Below, piece by piece: positions 55,065 to 64,000 of a stretch of 64,000 nt of DNA (positions are counted from its first letter, which is position 1; the number at the start of each line of letters is the position of its first letter). The notes below the pieces were generated by a model. The model was not told where the DNA came from, searched no databases, and was given only the letters and a program-made list of their open reading frames with translations. This DNA is from Adiantum capillus-veneris (lineage: Eukaryota; Streptophyta; Polypodiopsida; Polypodiales; Pteridaceae): assembly GCA_014529385.2 (NCBI GenBank), contig CM043953.1, positions 76,282,872 to 76,346,871 on the forward strand, read 5' to 3'. A program made the position numbers and the translations under genes.

Positions 55065-57578
55065 CTACGCATGATACTTGTAGAAGCATGGTTCTACACA
55101 CAAAAATTTCTTGCACTTTGGACATCCATAAAGGGTTCTTGTTGGCTTAGAACCAAGCACTTCCTTTCCCTCGCGCAAGAACCTTTTTCTTTCGTTTGCA
55201 CATACATAGCAAAATCTGCTTGCACGTGATGCCATTTTCATCAAAGTATGCCCACCCATTGGATCACTAGTGTACATGTATGCCCTTGAAGTATGCAACC
55301 CAGCAAAATGATTGTCTACAAGCTGCTCTTGCAGACTTACCATAAAAGCAAAACGACTTGTGTTCTTCTTCCCATGTATGCATCTCCATATTATGTATGC
55401 ATTTGCAAAGACCGAGTCCATCATGCCCCAAAACAAGACATGCCACCACTTCCAACCATGAATGCTCATCTCTAAGCTATAGCCAGATCCCAACACCATT
55501 GAGTCAAACACATCACAACCTGCTTTACACTTGTTGTATTGGATAGCAATGTCCGGACATGTAACTGCCACCTTGTGGCCTGATCCAACCTGCCTATGAA
55601 CTTCTCCTCTTTTCATCCCATATACATTTGAAGCAAAAAAAAAGGGCTTCTTGTCCATTAGAGCATGCAACAAGCCCCTTCCTTGCATCAAAAGCGAAAC
55701 AACATGATCCACGCTCATGACGATCCATGTGCAGCATACGAGCATCAAGAAATTTTTTACGATTTGTCATATACGTTCTTGTAGCACCATATCCCTCATG
55801 GGTCAAATGCATCAACAACTTAACAGAAGTAAACCATCGATAAAAAAGACATGGTGTCCTCTTTGTTTCAGATCTTGCACTAGCTTTGACACAACATGGA
55901 ATGACAATTCCTTACATGGCACCTTATCATAAATGCGAAAGGAGTAGTTATAACCAGTCTCTGAATCGCACAAATTCCATAATTGAATCCCAAACTTATG
56001 CGGTTTCTTTGGATTATAAACCGTACATGGATTCAATTTACATTTTGAGGGAATAATCCGCTCATCCACAGCTACATATTTTCCACAATTATAGTGCAAT
56101 TGAAATGTAGCATTTAATCTCTCGTCTAAAGGCAAGACTTGCCATAACTTGTATTCACGAGTCCCCTTCACAAGCGGGCGTTGAGTATTATTCCGTACAT
56201 GCAAAAACCTCTTTATCTTATGATATTCAGTCTGCCCCATATTCTCTGAATAATTTGGGTATTGAACTACACCACAAGTCTCTCCCTTCCAATAGTAATT
56301 CTTATCAGACATAAATTGCAAAGACATGCCGAGAGACACACCCAAAAAACGCATAAAAGAGTGTCTATCAATTGGATTCCATTTCCGTGTGGACTCATGC
56401 TCAGCCAAAACTTTATCACGCTTCTCCATTGCATACCTATTGGTCTCTTCCACAATTGCATCAACTACATCCAAAGGATAAAGAGCCAAGAAAATCTAAA
56501 TTTTTTTAAACTCTCTTGGGACTTGTCCCAATTCAAGACCTACAATGTTCACAAACAACGGCAGCTTCTTGAATGTTCCCTCAGTCTCAACCTGCAACTT
56601 TTCACCACTTTTCCACAACGGCATGCATGTATTTGAACAATCAGTATCATCATCGCTATCACGCAAAACCGGACCTTCTGCTTCTAAAAGTTCATCTTCA
56701 CAATCATCTTCCTCTCCCACGGGAACATGCTCATCTTCGGATTCATCTTGCTCTTGCATATCCGAAGGTCTACCTTTTTTGAAAACCTTATTTTTCATTT
56801 TACCACGCTTTTTGACAAGCTTGTATCCCTTGTTTTGAGCATGCTTGCTCTCACGTACGGCATCAAGAATAGGGGCATCATTGTGTGTCTCTTGACAAGC
56901 ATTGGCATCACAAACAAAATCAGCCTTTGTTCGGCCTTGACCCACAATGGTACGCTTTGGAGGGCGACCTCTCTTACTCATGACAGGAGGTGCACCACTA
57001 CATCCAACAATAGGCATACTAGCAATTGGAGCAGCTCTTGATAAGCTTGGACTTTCTTCATGTGCATCCTCATGAAAAGACATAGTATGCATAGTCAAAG
57101 CAACATACAAAGCATCGTAGACATGCATAATATCGACATCATTGCAACCATTTTCAACCACATCAAAAACCATCGGAATCTCCACAGAAGGTAATACATC
57201 AGATCTCCTTGCCATAACACTCTCTCTTTTCTTGCATGCCAAAAACTGAGCAAGAGAGAGCTCATCGTCTTCCTCTTCTTCATTCTGCATAGGCATAGCG
57301 ATGGCTTCTTCCTCTTCGGGAAGAAGATGCATCCGTATGGATTCCCAAGAAAGCATGTATGCTGTTGCATCCCCATCAAACTTCCATTTAAACAAATTTT
57401 TCCGTGCAAGGTAGGACTCAATAACACCTGCATACATCTTGCTTTTCCAATCAACAAGATGAGCATGCTTTGCCTAATCAAGCCCGAAGCCAACAGCTGG
57501 ATACAAGAGTTTTCGGCCTTCTAAACCCTGGCAAAAAGCATTCGATGCTGCCCCTGTGAGTGTAGAAGGGCTCGCCAT
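55065..57578 (-). pseudogene. PiggyBac-type transposase (DDE_Tnp_1_7), decayed
   Basis: From ATG 57578 one frame runs through TAG (near 57477) and TAG (56490) to 55812. The N-terminus is acidic with a basic AT-hook-like KRGRPPKRT. The catalytic domain has HESTRKWNPIDRHSFMRFLG, KYVAVDERIIPSKC (first Asp), NPKKPHKFGIQLWNLCDSET and GHHVFFIDG (second Asp region). A 1-nt frameshift near 55830 precedes WFTSVKLLMHL/EGYGATRTYM; a further frame gives KPFFFASNVYGMKRGEVHRQ, IQYNKCKAGCDVFDSMVLGS (third Asp), WKWWHVLFWGMMD and a Cys-rich C-terminus (GCPKCKKFLCVEPCFYKYH). Total about 838 codons, within the usual range with a long N-terminus. Cut-and-paste activity is lost. Confidence 0.9.
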
Positions 57579-58096
57579 GAAGTGTGTGCACAGAGATAGA
57601 ATGCAGCAGTCCACAGATCCGAGTACTGATAGCGCTCTGTTTTCGGCCACGTGCAGCGAAATTTGAAAACGCTAGTCTTTTTTTTCGCTTCTGTGAAGTC
57701 TACACGATAAGGCTCCGTCTAGATTGGTTGGCCACTGCAATGTGACAATCGGGGAGGGAGTAGAAAGCGCGAGAAGGAGAGAAGTGATCGTCACTAGCTC
57801 ACACTATGTTTCATTATCCAAAACTTGTAAATAACTTATAAAAATTAGCTTTTATACCTTAGCCAAGGTTTTTAGTGGTCAAAACTAATAATCTGGGAGC
57901 TCTAACTAAAGATAGGTAAAGACAATTTGATACAATCTGGAAGCTTGTAGCCCCGGCTCATCAATTACAAGGTTTATCCAGAAAATAGGAGTTACAATAT
58001 TCCCGATTCATCAAAATAATAAATGTTTTTACATTGAGAGCTCCAAAAAATGTTATCTGAATTAGCTTGCTGCTAACAACTTCTTATTACACCAAG
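57579..58096. other. 5' flank of the piggyBac-like gene, no gene
   Basis: Probable promoter side of the transposase, then AT-rich sequence. No terminal repeat identified. Confidence 0.45.
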
Positions 58097-58262
58097 ATTA
58101 ATTGGGCAATCCGCTATGTATCAATTACTAGCTGGAAGGCTATACAAAAGAAATCAAGATGGAATATTGCTTTTGTGTATTAATCTTGAGGAGAAAACCC
58201 AATATCTAAATCAAGCACACATTACCATAGTAGGACTTCACTTTGCGGAAGACCAAACTATG
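58097..58262 (+). pseudogene. Stray gypsy zinc-module fragment
   Basis: Encodes MYQLLAGRLYKRNQDGILLL, QYLNQAHITIVGLHFAED on the plus strand, homologous to 2297-1965 and 4540-4118 (minus strand). About 165 bp; close to copy 1 in sequence. Confidence 0.8.
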
Positions 58263-58361
58263 CGCTAGTAGAGCTAGCTTCGTCCCATGGACTGATAATT
58301 TAATCGTGGTTCTCGCTAAATCTGCAATAAGATAGGGGTGAGGTTAGACACCCGTCCCACA
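58263..58361 (+). repeat. Probable LTR 3' end of Athila-like element
   Basis: Ends CACCCGTCCCACA, then a PBS. The LTR start could not be placed. Confidence 0.45.
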
Positions 58362-58362
58362 T

Positions 58363-58380
58363 TTGGCGCCCCTGCCGGGG
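58363..58380 (+). other. Primer-binding site, Athila-like (tRNA-Asp type)
   Basis: TTGGCGCCCCTGCCGGGG. Close to the TGGCGCCGTTGCCGGGG signature of plant Athila-type gypsy elements, two bases after a CA dinucleotide. Confidence 0.75.
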
Positions 58381-59104
58381 ATCAAAGATACCTAAACTAG
58401 GAAAAAACATGAGCGTCTTGTGAAGTTATCCTTTAACTTCCTCTAGGATCTCCTAGAGCAAAAACTTTTTTTTAGAAACCGCATAGCTTAAGATTGTCGT
58501 CTTTTGCTGTGTAGAAGTAGCTTGGAAGTAATCGTACTTGTCGAGTGTTTTTAGGATTGTAGGATTGTAGAACTACATCAGGATTTTGAAAATGATTGGT
58601 AGACAAGACATGTCTTAAGATCAATTCTCAGGAAATCATAAAAAACAAGAAAACGAGTATTTGTGGACACTTTCCACAACCCCATTGCATGAGAACCTAG
58701 GAGTAGGGTGAGTAGGATCCGATGTGGATTTTAGAACATTGCTCTCTCTGAAAGAATCATTGTGAGTTTTTATTTGAAGTTGCTAAATTTCAGGTCTATG
58801 GATAGAAATAGCACGAAAAGACTCCAAACCACTCAATCCGATTGGAGAGTAAGCTTAAAAGTTGTATAAAGCAATGGGTAAGCTTAAGGACACTTTGAGG
58901 TAAAAATTTCAAGAGTTTGCAAACTCTAGATTATTTATTTTTTCTTGAAATTTTAGGCCAAATTAAATTTTGACTTGATTCCTAAGCTTAAAATAACTCA
59001 TGAAAAGACTGTCCATGAAAAAAGTGCAAAAGATGGTATATTTTAAGCCTAAGGTAAATAATTGTGATTATTTACTTCAGCTCAAAATTGACCAAGGTTG
59101 ATAT
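58381..59104 (+). mobile_element. Retroelement leader, copy 2 (no gene)
   Basis: Inverted counterpart of about 54595-53980, from TTAAGATTGTCGTCTTTTGC to CTCAAAATTGACCAAGGTTG, including the AGGTAAATAAT...ATTATTTACT palindrome at 59051-59075. Cut at 59104 by the copia insertion. Confidence 0.75.
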
Positions 59105-59331
59105 TGTTGGAATTAGGGTTGCAGAGAAACGCACACAGCTTGGAGAAGACAAAGGAAGCTCAAGGCACACAATAGAGAGTGTGTTACTTAGTGTGCAATG
59201 GAAAGATAGATAGCCCTAGAGTGATGGGCATATATACAATGCTCGGGGGGAAAAACCTCCTAAAGAGGGAAAAAAATGCCCGGCGGTCCTAGTGTGTTCA
59301 CACACATCACTACCACATGTATATGGTAACA
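59105..59331 (-). repeat. Copia 3' LTR, 227 bp
   Basis: Plus-strand TGTTGGAATTAGGG ... TATGGTAACA, i.e. minus-strand TGTTACCAT ... ATTCCAACA. Directly preceded on the minus strand by the purine tract AAGGGGGATT (59332-59341). Confidence 0.88.
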
Positions 59332-59473
59332 AATCCCCCTTGGAGTGATGCGGTGAACGAGAGCTGGCACATGAGTAAAGGGAAGTGCCATGCTCTAAGG
59401 ACATGATCAGTCCACAAAGGGGAGTAAGCCCGAAGCTTTGCGGAAAGCTTCAAGCTTCTCACGAGACTATGCC

Positions 59474-61201
59474 TATGTAAAAGGATATGCAAGGTTGTCC
59501 TGTGTTGGCACATAAGCCAAGCTAATCTCTCCTACTGAGAGCCTCTCCCTGACATAGTGGTAATGCACCTCAATGTGCTTTGTGCGAGCATGAAAAACTA
59601 AGTTCCTCGCAACTGCCAATGCGCTCTGACTGTCAGTGTAGATAGTGTTGGCAGTGTCCTATCCAACACCCAAATCAGTCATAAGGAGTCTGAGCCATAC
59701 ACACTCAATCGTAGCTATGAAGACTACCCTGTACTCATCCTCACAACTCGAAGTGGCCACAGTAGGTTGCTTCTTGCTCAACCATGATATACATGAACTA
59801 CCAAGCATGAAACAAAAACCACTTGTGGACACTCGTGTGTCAAAACAACCAGCCCAATCTGAGCCCAAAAAAGCATATAAGTCTGGCGACAATGATCCCC
59901 CCTTGGGATAAAACAAGCCAAGATGTAAAGTTCCACTAAGGTAGCGGAAAATCCTCTTGACTTCTTTCCAATGCTTAGACCCTCGGCTATGCATCAATCT
60001 GCTTATCTGTGAGACTGCAAACTGAATATATGGCCTTGTGTTGCATACATAAATGAGGTAGCCAGCAGTAGTTTGGTAAAGAGTGACATCAAGAGGATCA
60101 CCAGCATCATGTATACTCAACTTCAAACCTGTTTCCATGGGAGTGGCAATAGGTTTGCAATCCTCAAGTCCAAACTTACATAGCAATGTCTCTATCTAAC
60201 TTTTTTGACACAAGGCAATACCACCATCACTACTTAGACTGTATACCCAAGTAATGATGCAACAGCCCCAAATCTTTCATCTTGAAAGTAGCATTCAAAT
60301 CAGCCTTAAATTCAGCAATATGTCTCTCATTTGGTCCAGTGATCAGCAAATCATCACCATAAAGAACCACAATGAGAAGTAGATCACCCTCACGCTTTAC
60401 ATACAATGTGCTTTCTGTTGGACTGTTACAAAAGCCTCGTTTAACCAAATGAGTGTCATCTTTCTCATACCAAGCACGAGGAGATTGCTTCAACCCATAC
60501 AAAGCCTTCTTACATCTGCACACTTTGTCCTCTTGTCCTTTTATGACAAAACCACGAGGCTGCGTTACATAAACTTCCTCAAATATGTGACCATTCAAGA
60601 AAGTAGTAACAATGTCTAATTGATGTACATCCCAACCAAAATGAGGTGCCAATGCACATAGAAAACGCACAGTAGTCATATGACAAATGGGAGCAAAAGT
60701 CTCTTCATAATCTATGCCTTTTTGCTGTGCATAACCCTTTGCAGCAAGTTGAGCCTTATGTCGATCAATCTCACCATCCAGCTTGCGTTTCAACTTGTAA
60801 ACCCACTTCGTACCAATGGCCTTTTGCCCAGGAGGCAAATCACATAAAGTCCATGTGTCATTTTCTATAAGTGCATCATATTCTGATTGCAGGGCAGCCA
60901 TCCAATTTTTTGAATTCTGTGCTTCATCAAAACACAGAGGCTTCTCAACATCATGTAAGCTAGACACAACCAAAGCATAACAATTTGATGTATAAGATGC
61001 ATGGAGAGAACCTAAACGAGTACGACTAGACAAAGGTGCATCCAATTTACTGTCACGCAAAGTGTGCACCAGCCATTTTGGCGTACCTCTAGCGTGCTCA
61101 TTTTCAGCCCTTTCCTCGTCAAGTACATCATATAACTGCATCAGTAATAGGCTGATCTGTAACATTTTCAGAAACCCCCATAGGCTGTACATTTGCCTCA
61201 T
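59474..61201 (-). pseudogene. Copia reverse transcriptase and RNase H
   Basis: RT: GTKWVYKLKRKLDGEIDRHK, QLDIVTTFLNGHIFEEVYV, ALYGLKQSPRAWY and active site YGDD (usually YVDD). A frameshift near 60210-60230 leads to GLEDCKPIATPMETGL, HWKEVKRIFRYLSGTLHLGL, SDWAGCFDTRVSTSGF and RNase H SSCEDEYRVV. A stop at 59659 separates the final YTDSQSALAVARNLV, RTKHIEVHYHYVRE, which ends near 59474. Confidence 0.93.
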
Positions 61202-61853
61202 TGGAAATTACATTCGTATTTCCACCACTGAAAAGAGGCAACAGAGTGTCATAAATGTCATGTGAGCTTACGTTACTGTCTCTAGTACATGACAACAAGG
61301 GCTGAACAGAATCTTCGACAAACACTACATCTCGTGAAACCAAAATACGCTTTGTTTCGGGATGATATAACCTGTAACCTTTGCTTTCAGCACTATAACC
61401 AACAAAAATACATTTGACACCCTTATCATCCAATTTTCTGTGTTGTGTTTGTGGCACCAAAGCATATGCCAAACAACCAAAAACATGCATGTGCTCAATA
61501 GAAGTATTTCTATCATGCCATGCTTCATATGGAGTAATAGACTGCAAAGCTTTCGTAGGACACCTGTTAAGTACATAAGTTGCACACATGATGGCCTCAA
61601 GCCAAAAAGAATGCAGCAAAGCTTGACTTTTGACCATACATCGAGCCATTTCCGTCAGTGGCTTGTTTTTCCTCTTAGCAACACCATTTTGTTGAGGTGT
61701 ATAAGGCACTGTACATTGGTGTTTTATCCCACGACTAGCCAGAAATGCATTAAATTCATGAGACATATACTCCCCCCCTCGATCGAAACGGAGGGTGCCC
61801 ATAGTACATTTCGAGACATTTTCAGCCATAGCTAGAAATTGTTTGAAGCACAA
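61128..61853 (-). pseudogene. Copia integrase
   Basis: 241 residues: TLRFDRGGEYMSHEFNAFLA, GIKHQCTVPYTPQQNGVAKR (usual N-G-V-A-E-R; here K in place of the catalytic Glu), MARCMVKSQALLHSFWLEAI and the GKR-like region CLAYALVPQTQHRKLDDKG. The missing Glu and flanking frameshifts make it inactive. Upstream 61854-62145 holds the HHCC part in broken frames. Confidence 0.92.
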
Positions 61854-62145
61854 TAAAACTTCAACTTCGCTTTAAGAGGAAATACCCATTCATGCCTGGA
61901 GTAATCATCAATGAAAGTCAAGAAGTAAAGGTAATTGCCCACGGATGGAGTTTGCATGGGCTCACAAACATCACTATGCACAAGCTACAACCTACATGTT
62001 GCCCGAACTGAACCATCCTTTGGAAACTTAGAACGCTGCATCTTACCCAAAATACAGCCTTCACAAACATGTTTGATAGGTGCTTCAAGAGGCGGCAAAG
62101 AAGCAACCATATCAGATTTCTACAAATGCAGCAAACTGGCAAAAT

Positions 62146-62922
62146 TCAGTGACCAAAACGTGCATGCCAAAGTTTTGCATCTGAAATAGCCCTTGAATTT
62201 GCAACAGCATGTGCAAAATTTTGTCCACACTTGTCATACAAAGTGAGCTTATACATCCCACGACACAAAAGGCCAGATGCAACAATTTCATCACCAAAAC
62301 TAAGATCATGAACTATACATCTGTCATCCACAAATTTGACTACAAGTCCAAGTCTAGCAAGTGCGGATACAGACAAGAGATTCTTCTTGATCCCAGGTAC
62401 ATAAAGTGCATCAACAAGTGTGAAGGAATTGCCATTTCTAGTAGTAAGCACAATATTTCCAACTCCCTGAACCGAATAAGAGGTATTGTTCGCACAAGTG
62501 ACTGAATTCCCATGAGGGACAGACTCGAGAGAGGTAAACAATTCACGATGTGAGGTAATGTGCTTTGTAGCACCACTGTCGAAATACCACACATGTGAAT
62601 CTGTAGCAATTGACAAGCATGCATCATGGACAACAGGATTGTAAGTGCACTCTGCGCTAAAAGCCCATTCTGCATCAACACCAGCAACACATTCTCCTTT
62701 TACAGAAGACGCAACAATGGCTGCATTTGTAGTGGAACCAGCATTTGCAGTGGAACCACCCTCTTTCTTCTTAGCCTCTTTGGCCTTCAACTTAGGACAC
62801 GACTTGATCAAGTGATCATTAGCTTTACAATAATGGCAACGCATCTTCTTTTTGACCTTATCACCACAATTGCCAGACGAAGTGCTGCCATCAGAAGCAT
62901 TAGGAACAGAAGTTTTTTCCAC
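62146..62922 (-). pseudogene. Copia Gag zinc knuckle and protease
   Basis: CHYCKANDHLIKSCP is a CCHC knuckle (C-x2-C-x4-H-x4-C). VWYFDSGATKHIT is the copia protease active site (DSGAT/S). LVDALYVPGIKKNLLSVSAL and the GAG-pre-integrase end SDAKLWHARFGH follow. A 1-nt frame change at about 62922 continues upstream to the truncation (TQCAVEQAFIASKIKGG). Confidence 0.92.
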
Positions 62923-63007
62923 TCATAGTAGAACCATAAGAAGTGGATGCATTACTGTTACCACCCTTTATTTTTGAAGCAATAAAAGCCTGTTCAACTG
63001 CACACTG

Positions 63008-64000
63008 TGTCATAAAATCTAATATCTAACCAACCCAAATGATTTTCTCATATTAAATTGATCACTTAATGTGGGAGAATAAACGGGAACAAGTGTTAAG
63101 ATATAGATATGTGCTTATAGATCTATCTCAACACGGGGTCAATAGTAAAGGGGCCCAAATGGGAGATGGTCTATCAAGAGCAAGGCTAACCAATGGAGCA
63201 TAAGACCTTAGGGTTAGCTTCATTGAAGACCTCCAAAAATGTGTGTAAAAGTCCTTTGACCTTAGGTAAGCTAGGGCTGAGCTTGAGGTGGGAACCCGGC
63301 CCAAGCTCGAGGTGCTTGACCTGCTTGAGGTGCTTGTCATACTTGAGGTGTTTGTCCTACTTGAGGTGCTCGATTAAGGTGCTTGTGGTGCTTGACTTGC
63401 CGCTTGATTAAGGTGCTTGAGGTGCCTTGACATGCTTGTGGGAATACCCCTTAGTCCAAGTGCTTTGTCATGCTTGATGACTAAGGTGCTTGAGCTTCTA
63501 AAGTCAAAAGCATCCCTACAAGAGGGGGGGCGAGCCCTTTTCCTAGGGATTAGAGAGAGAACACACACTCACACTCACAAGGGAAGCCCCAGCTTGAAGA
63601 GGCAGCAAGGACACATGTCAGGTCCCTACCCATGTTACCTTCATGTGTTGCTTGAAGCCTATTGGCTAGTCTTCAAAGGGGTCCAATGATAAATTAATTG
63701 AATTATCTAATTGTTTTTGCATTTATCAAGTCCTCTCTCTCAAAGGGGAAAGGGGGACACTTGTTTCAAGGCTATCCCTGTTGCTTGTAATGGCTTCTGC
63801 TTGTGATTGGCTAGGCCTGGAGGGGTCCAATGAGCTTCAAGCATGAGCTACAAGGGGGGGTCGACCCAAGCAAGCTAGGGGGGTGCTTAGGGGGTATACT
63901 CACCCACACACACTCACAAGCACTCTCATTGTGTACTATGCAAAGTGCAAGAGCTCCCTCTCCTTCTCCAAGCAAGTAGAGGTTGAGAGCCTACACCAAC
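63008..64000 (+). mobile_element. Partial Ty3/gypsy LTR (subfamily 2), runs off window
   Basis: Starts TGTCATAAAATCTAATATC, the mirror of 1-1138, with the same purine-rich motifs and the (CA)-rich ACACACTCACACTCAC tract near 63560. Contains a run of about 22-bp CTTGAGGTGCTTG-type repeats at 63305-63430. It cuts the copia gag. The rest of the element lies outside the window. Confidence 0.85.

Larger units (their letters stand above)
59105..63007 (-). mobile_element. Ty1/copia element, 5'-truncated
   Basis: Minus-strand order zinc knuckle-protease (62922-62146), integrase (61853-61128), RT (61201-60230) and RNase H (60186-59474), then a purine tract and a 227-bp 3' LTR. PR-IN-RT-RH order is diagnostic of Ty1/copia. 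The gag start and 5' LTR are missing because a gypsy LTR begins at 63008. Several frameshifts. Confidence 0.95.

Overview
This is a plant nuclear window made almost entirely of nested, decayed mobile elements. No bacterial, organellar, rRNA or tRNA gene is visible. Evidence for a land plant: Ty3/gypsy and Ty1/copia retrotransposons with plant-type primer-binding sites (TGGTATCAGAG, initiator-Met type; TTGGCGCC, Athila-like type), GT-AG introns, and long GA/CT microsatellites. A piggyBac-type transposase and unfamiliar two-gene DNA transposons make a non-flowering plant (fern, lycophyte or moss-like) more likely than an angiosperm; that last step is inference.

Layout. 1-1138 is part of a gypsy LTR facing out of the window. 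1139-10090 is a minus-strand degenerate Ty3/gypsy element (gag, protease, RT, RNase H, integrase) with its RNase H-integrase segment present twice. 10374-31500 looks like one large DNA-transposon-like unit ('element A', boundaries not found): a plus-strand transposase-like gene (10374-13100), a convergent minus-strand gene of unknown function (24137-25584), an array of 106-bp hairpin units (27028-29035), and a plus-strand block that starts with a divergent histone H3-fold protein (29100-29537) followed by acidic, possibly Ulp1-like and coiled-coil segments. Element A is split by a complete 10.9-kb gypsy retrotransposon (13148-24084) with very long 3.5-kb LTRs and a perfect CCGTC target duplication.

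31874-50414 is a second DNA transposon ('element B'). It has matching inverted repeats near both ends, a plus-strand transposase-like gene (about 32425-45389) and a convergent minus-strand multi-exon gene (50214-45633) encoding a RING-like zinc finger, an acidic linker and an FCP1/NIF-type phosphatase domain. A large intron in each gene is packed with the same kind of short palindromic AT-rich units (GCTA-nn-TAGC). A chromovirus-like gypsy element (35450-44320) sits inside the transposase exon; removing it with one AAATG copy restores the exon frame.

50500-59100 holds unfamiliar minus-strand ORFs, a long non-coding retroelement leader present as two inverted copies, and between them a decayed piggyBac-type transposase (55065-57578). 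59105-63007 is a minus-strand Ty1/copia element that inserted into the second leader copy and is itself cut by another outward-facing gypsy LTR (63008-64000).

Almost every coding region has in-frame stops or frameshifts, many of them readable as C-to-T changes, as expected for methylated, silenced repeats. The most interesting content is the cargo of the two DNA transposons (H3-like histone; NIF phosphatase plus RING-like protein) and their element-specific palindromic repeats.
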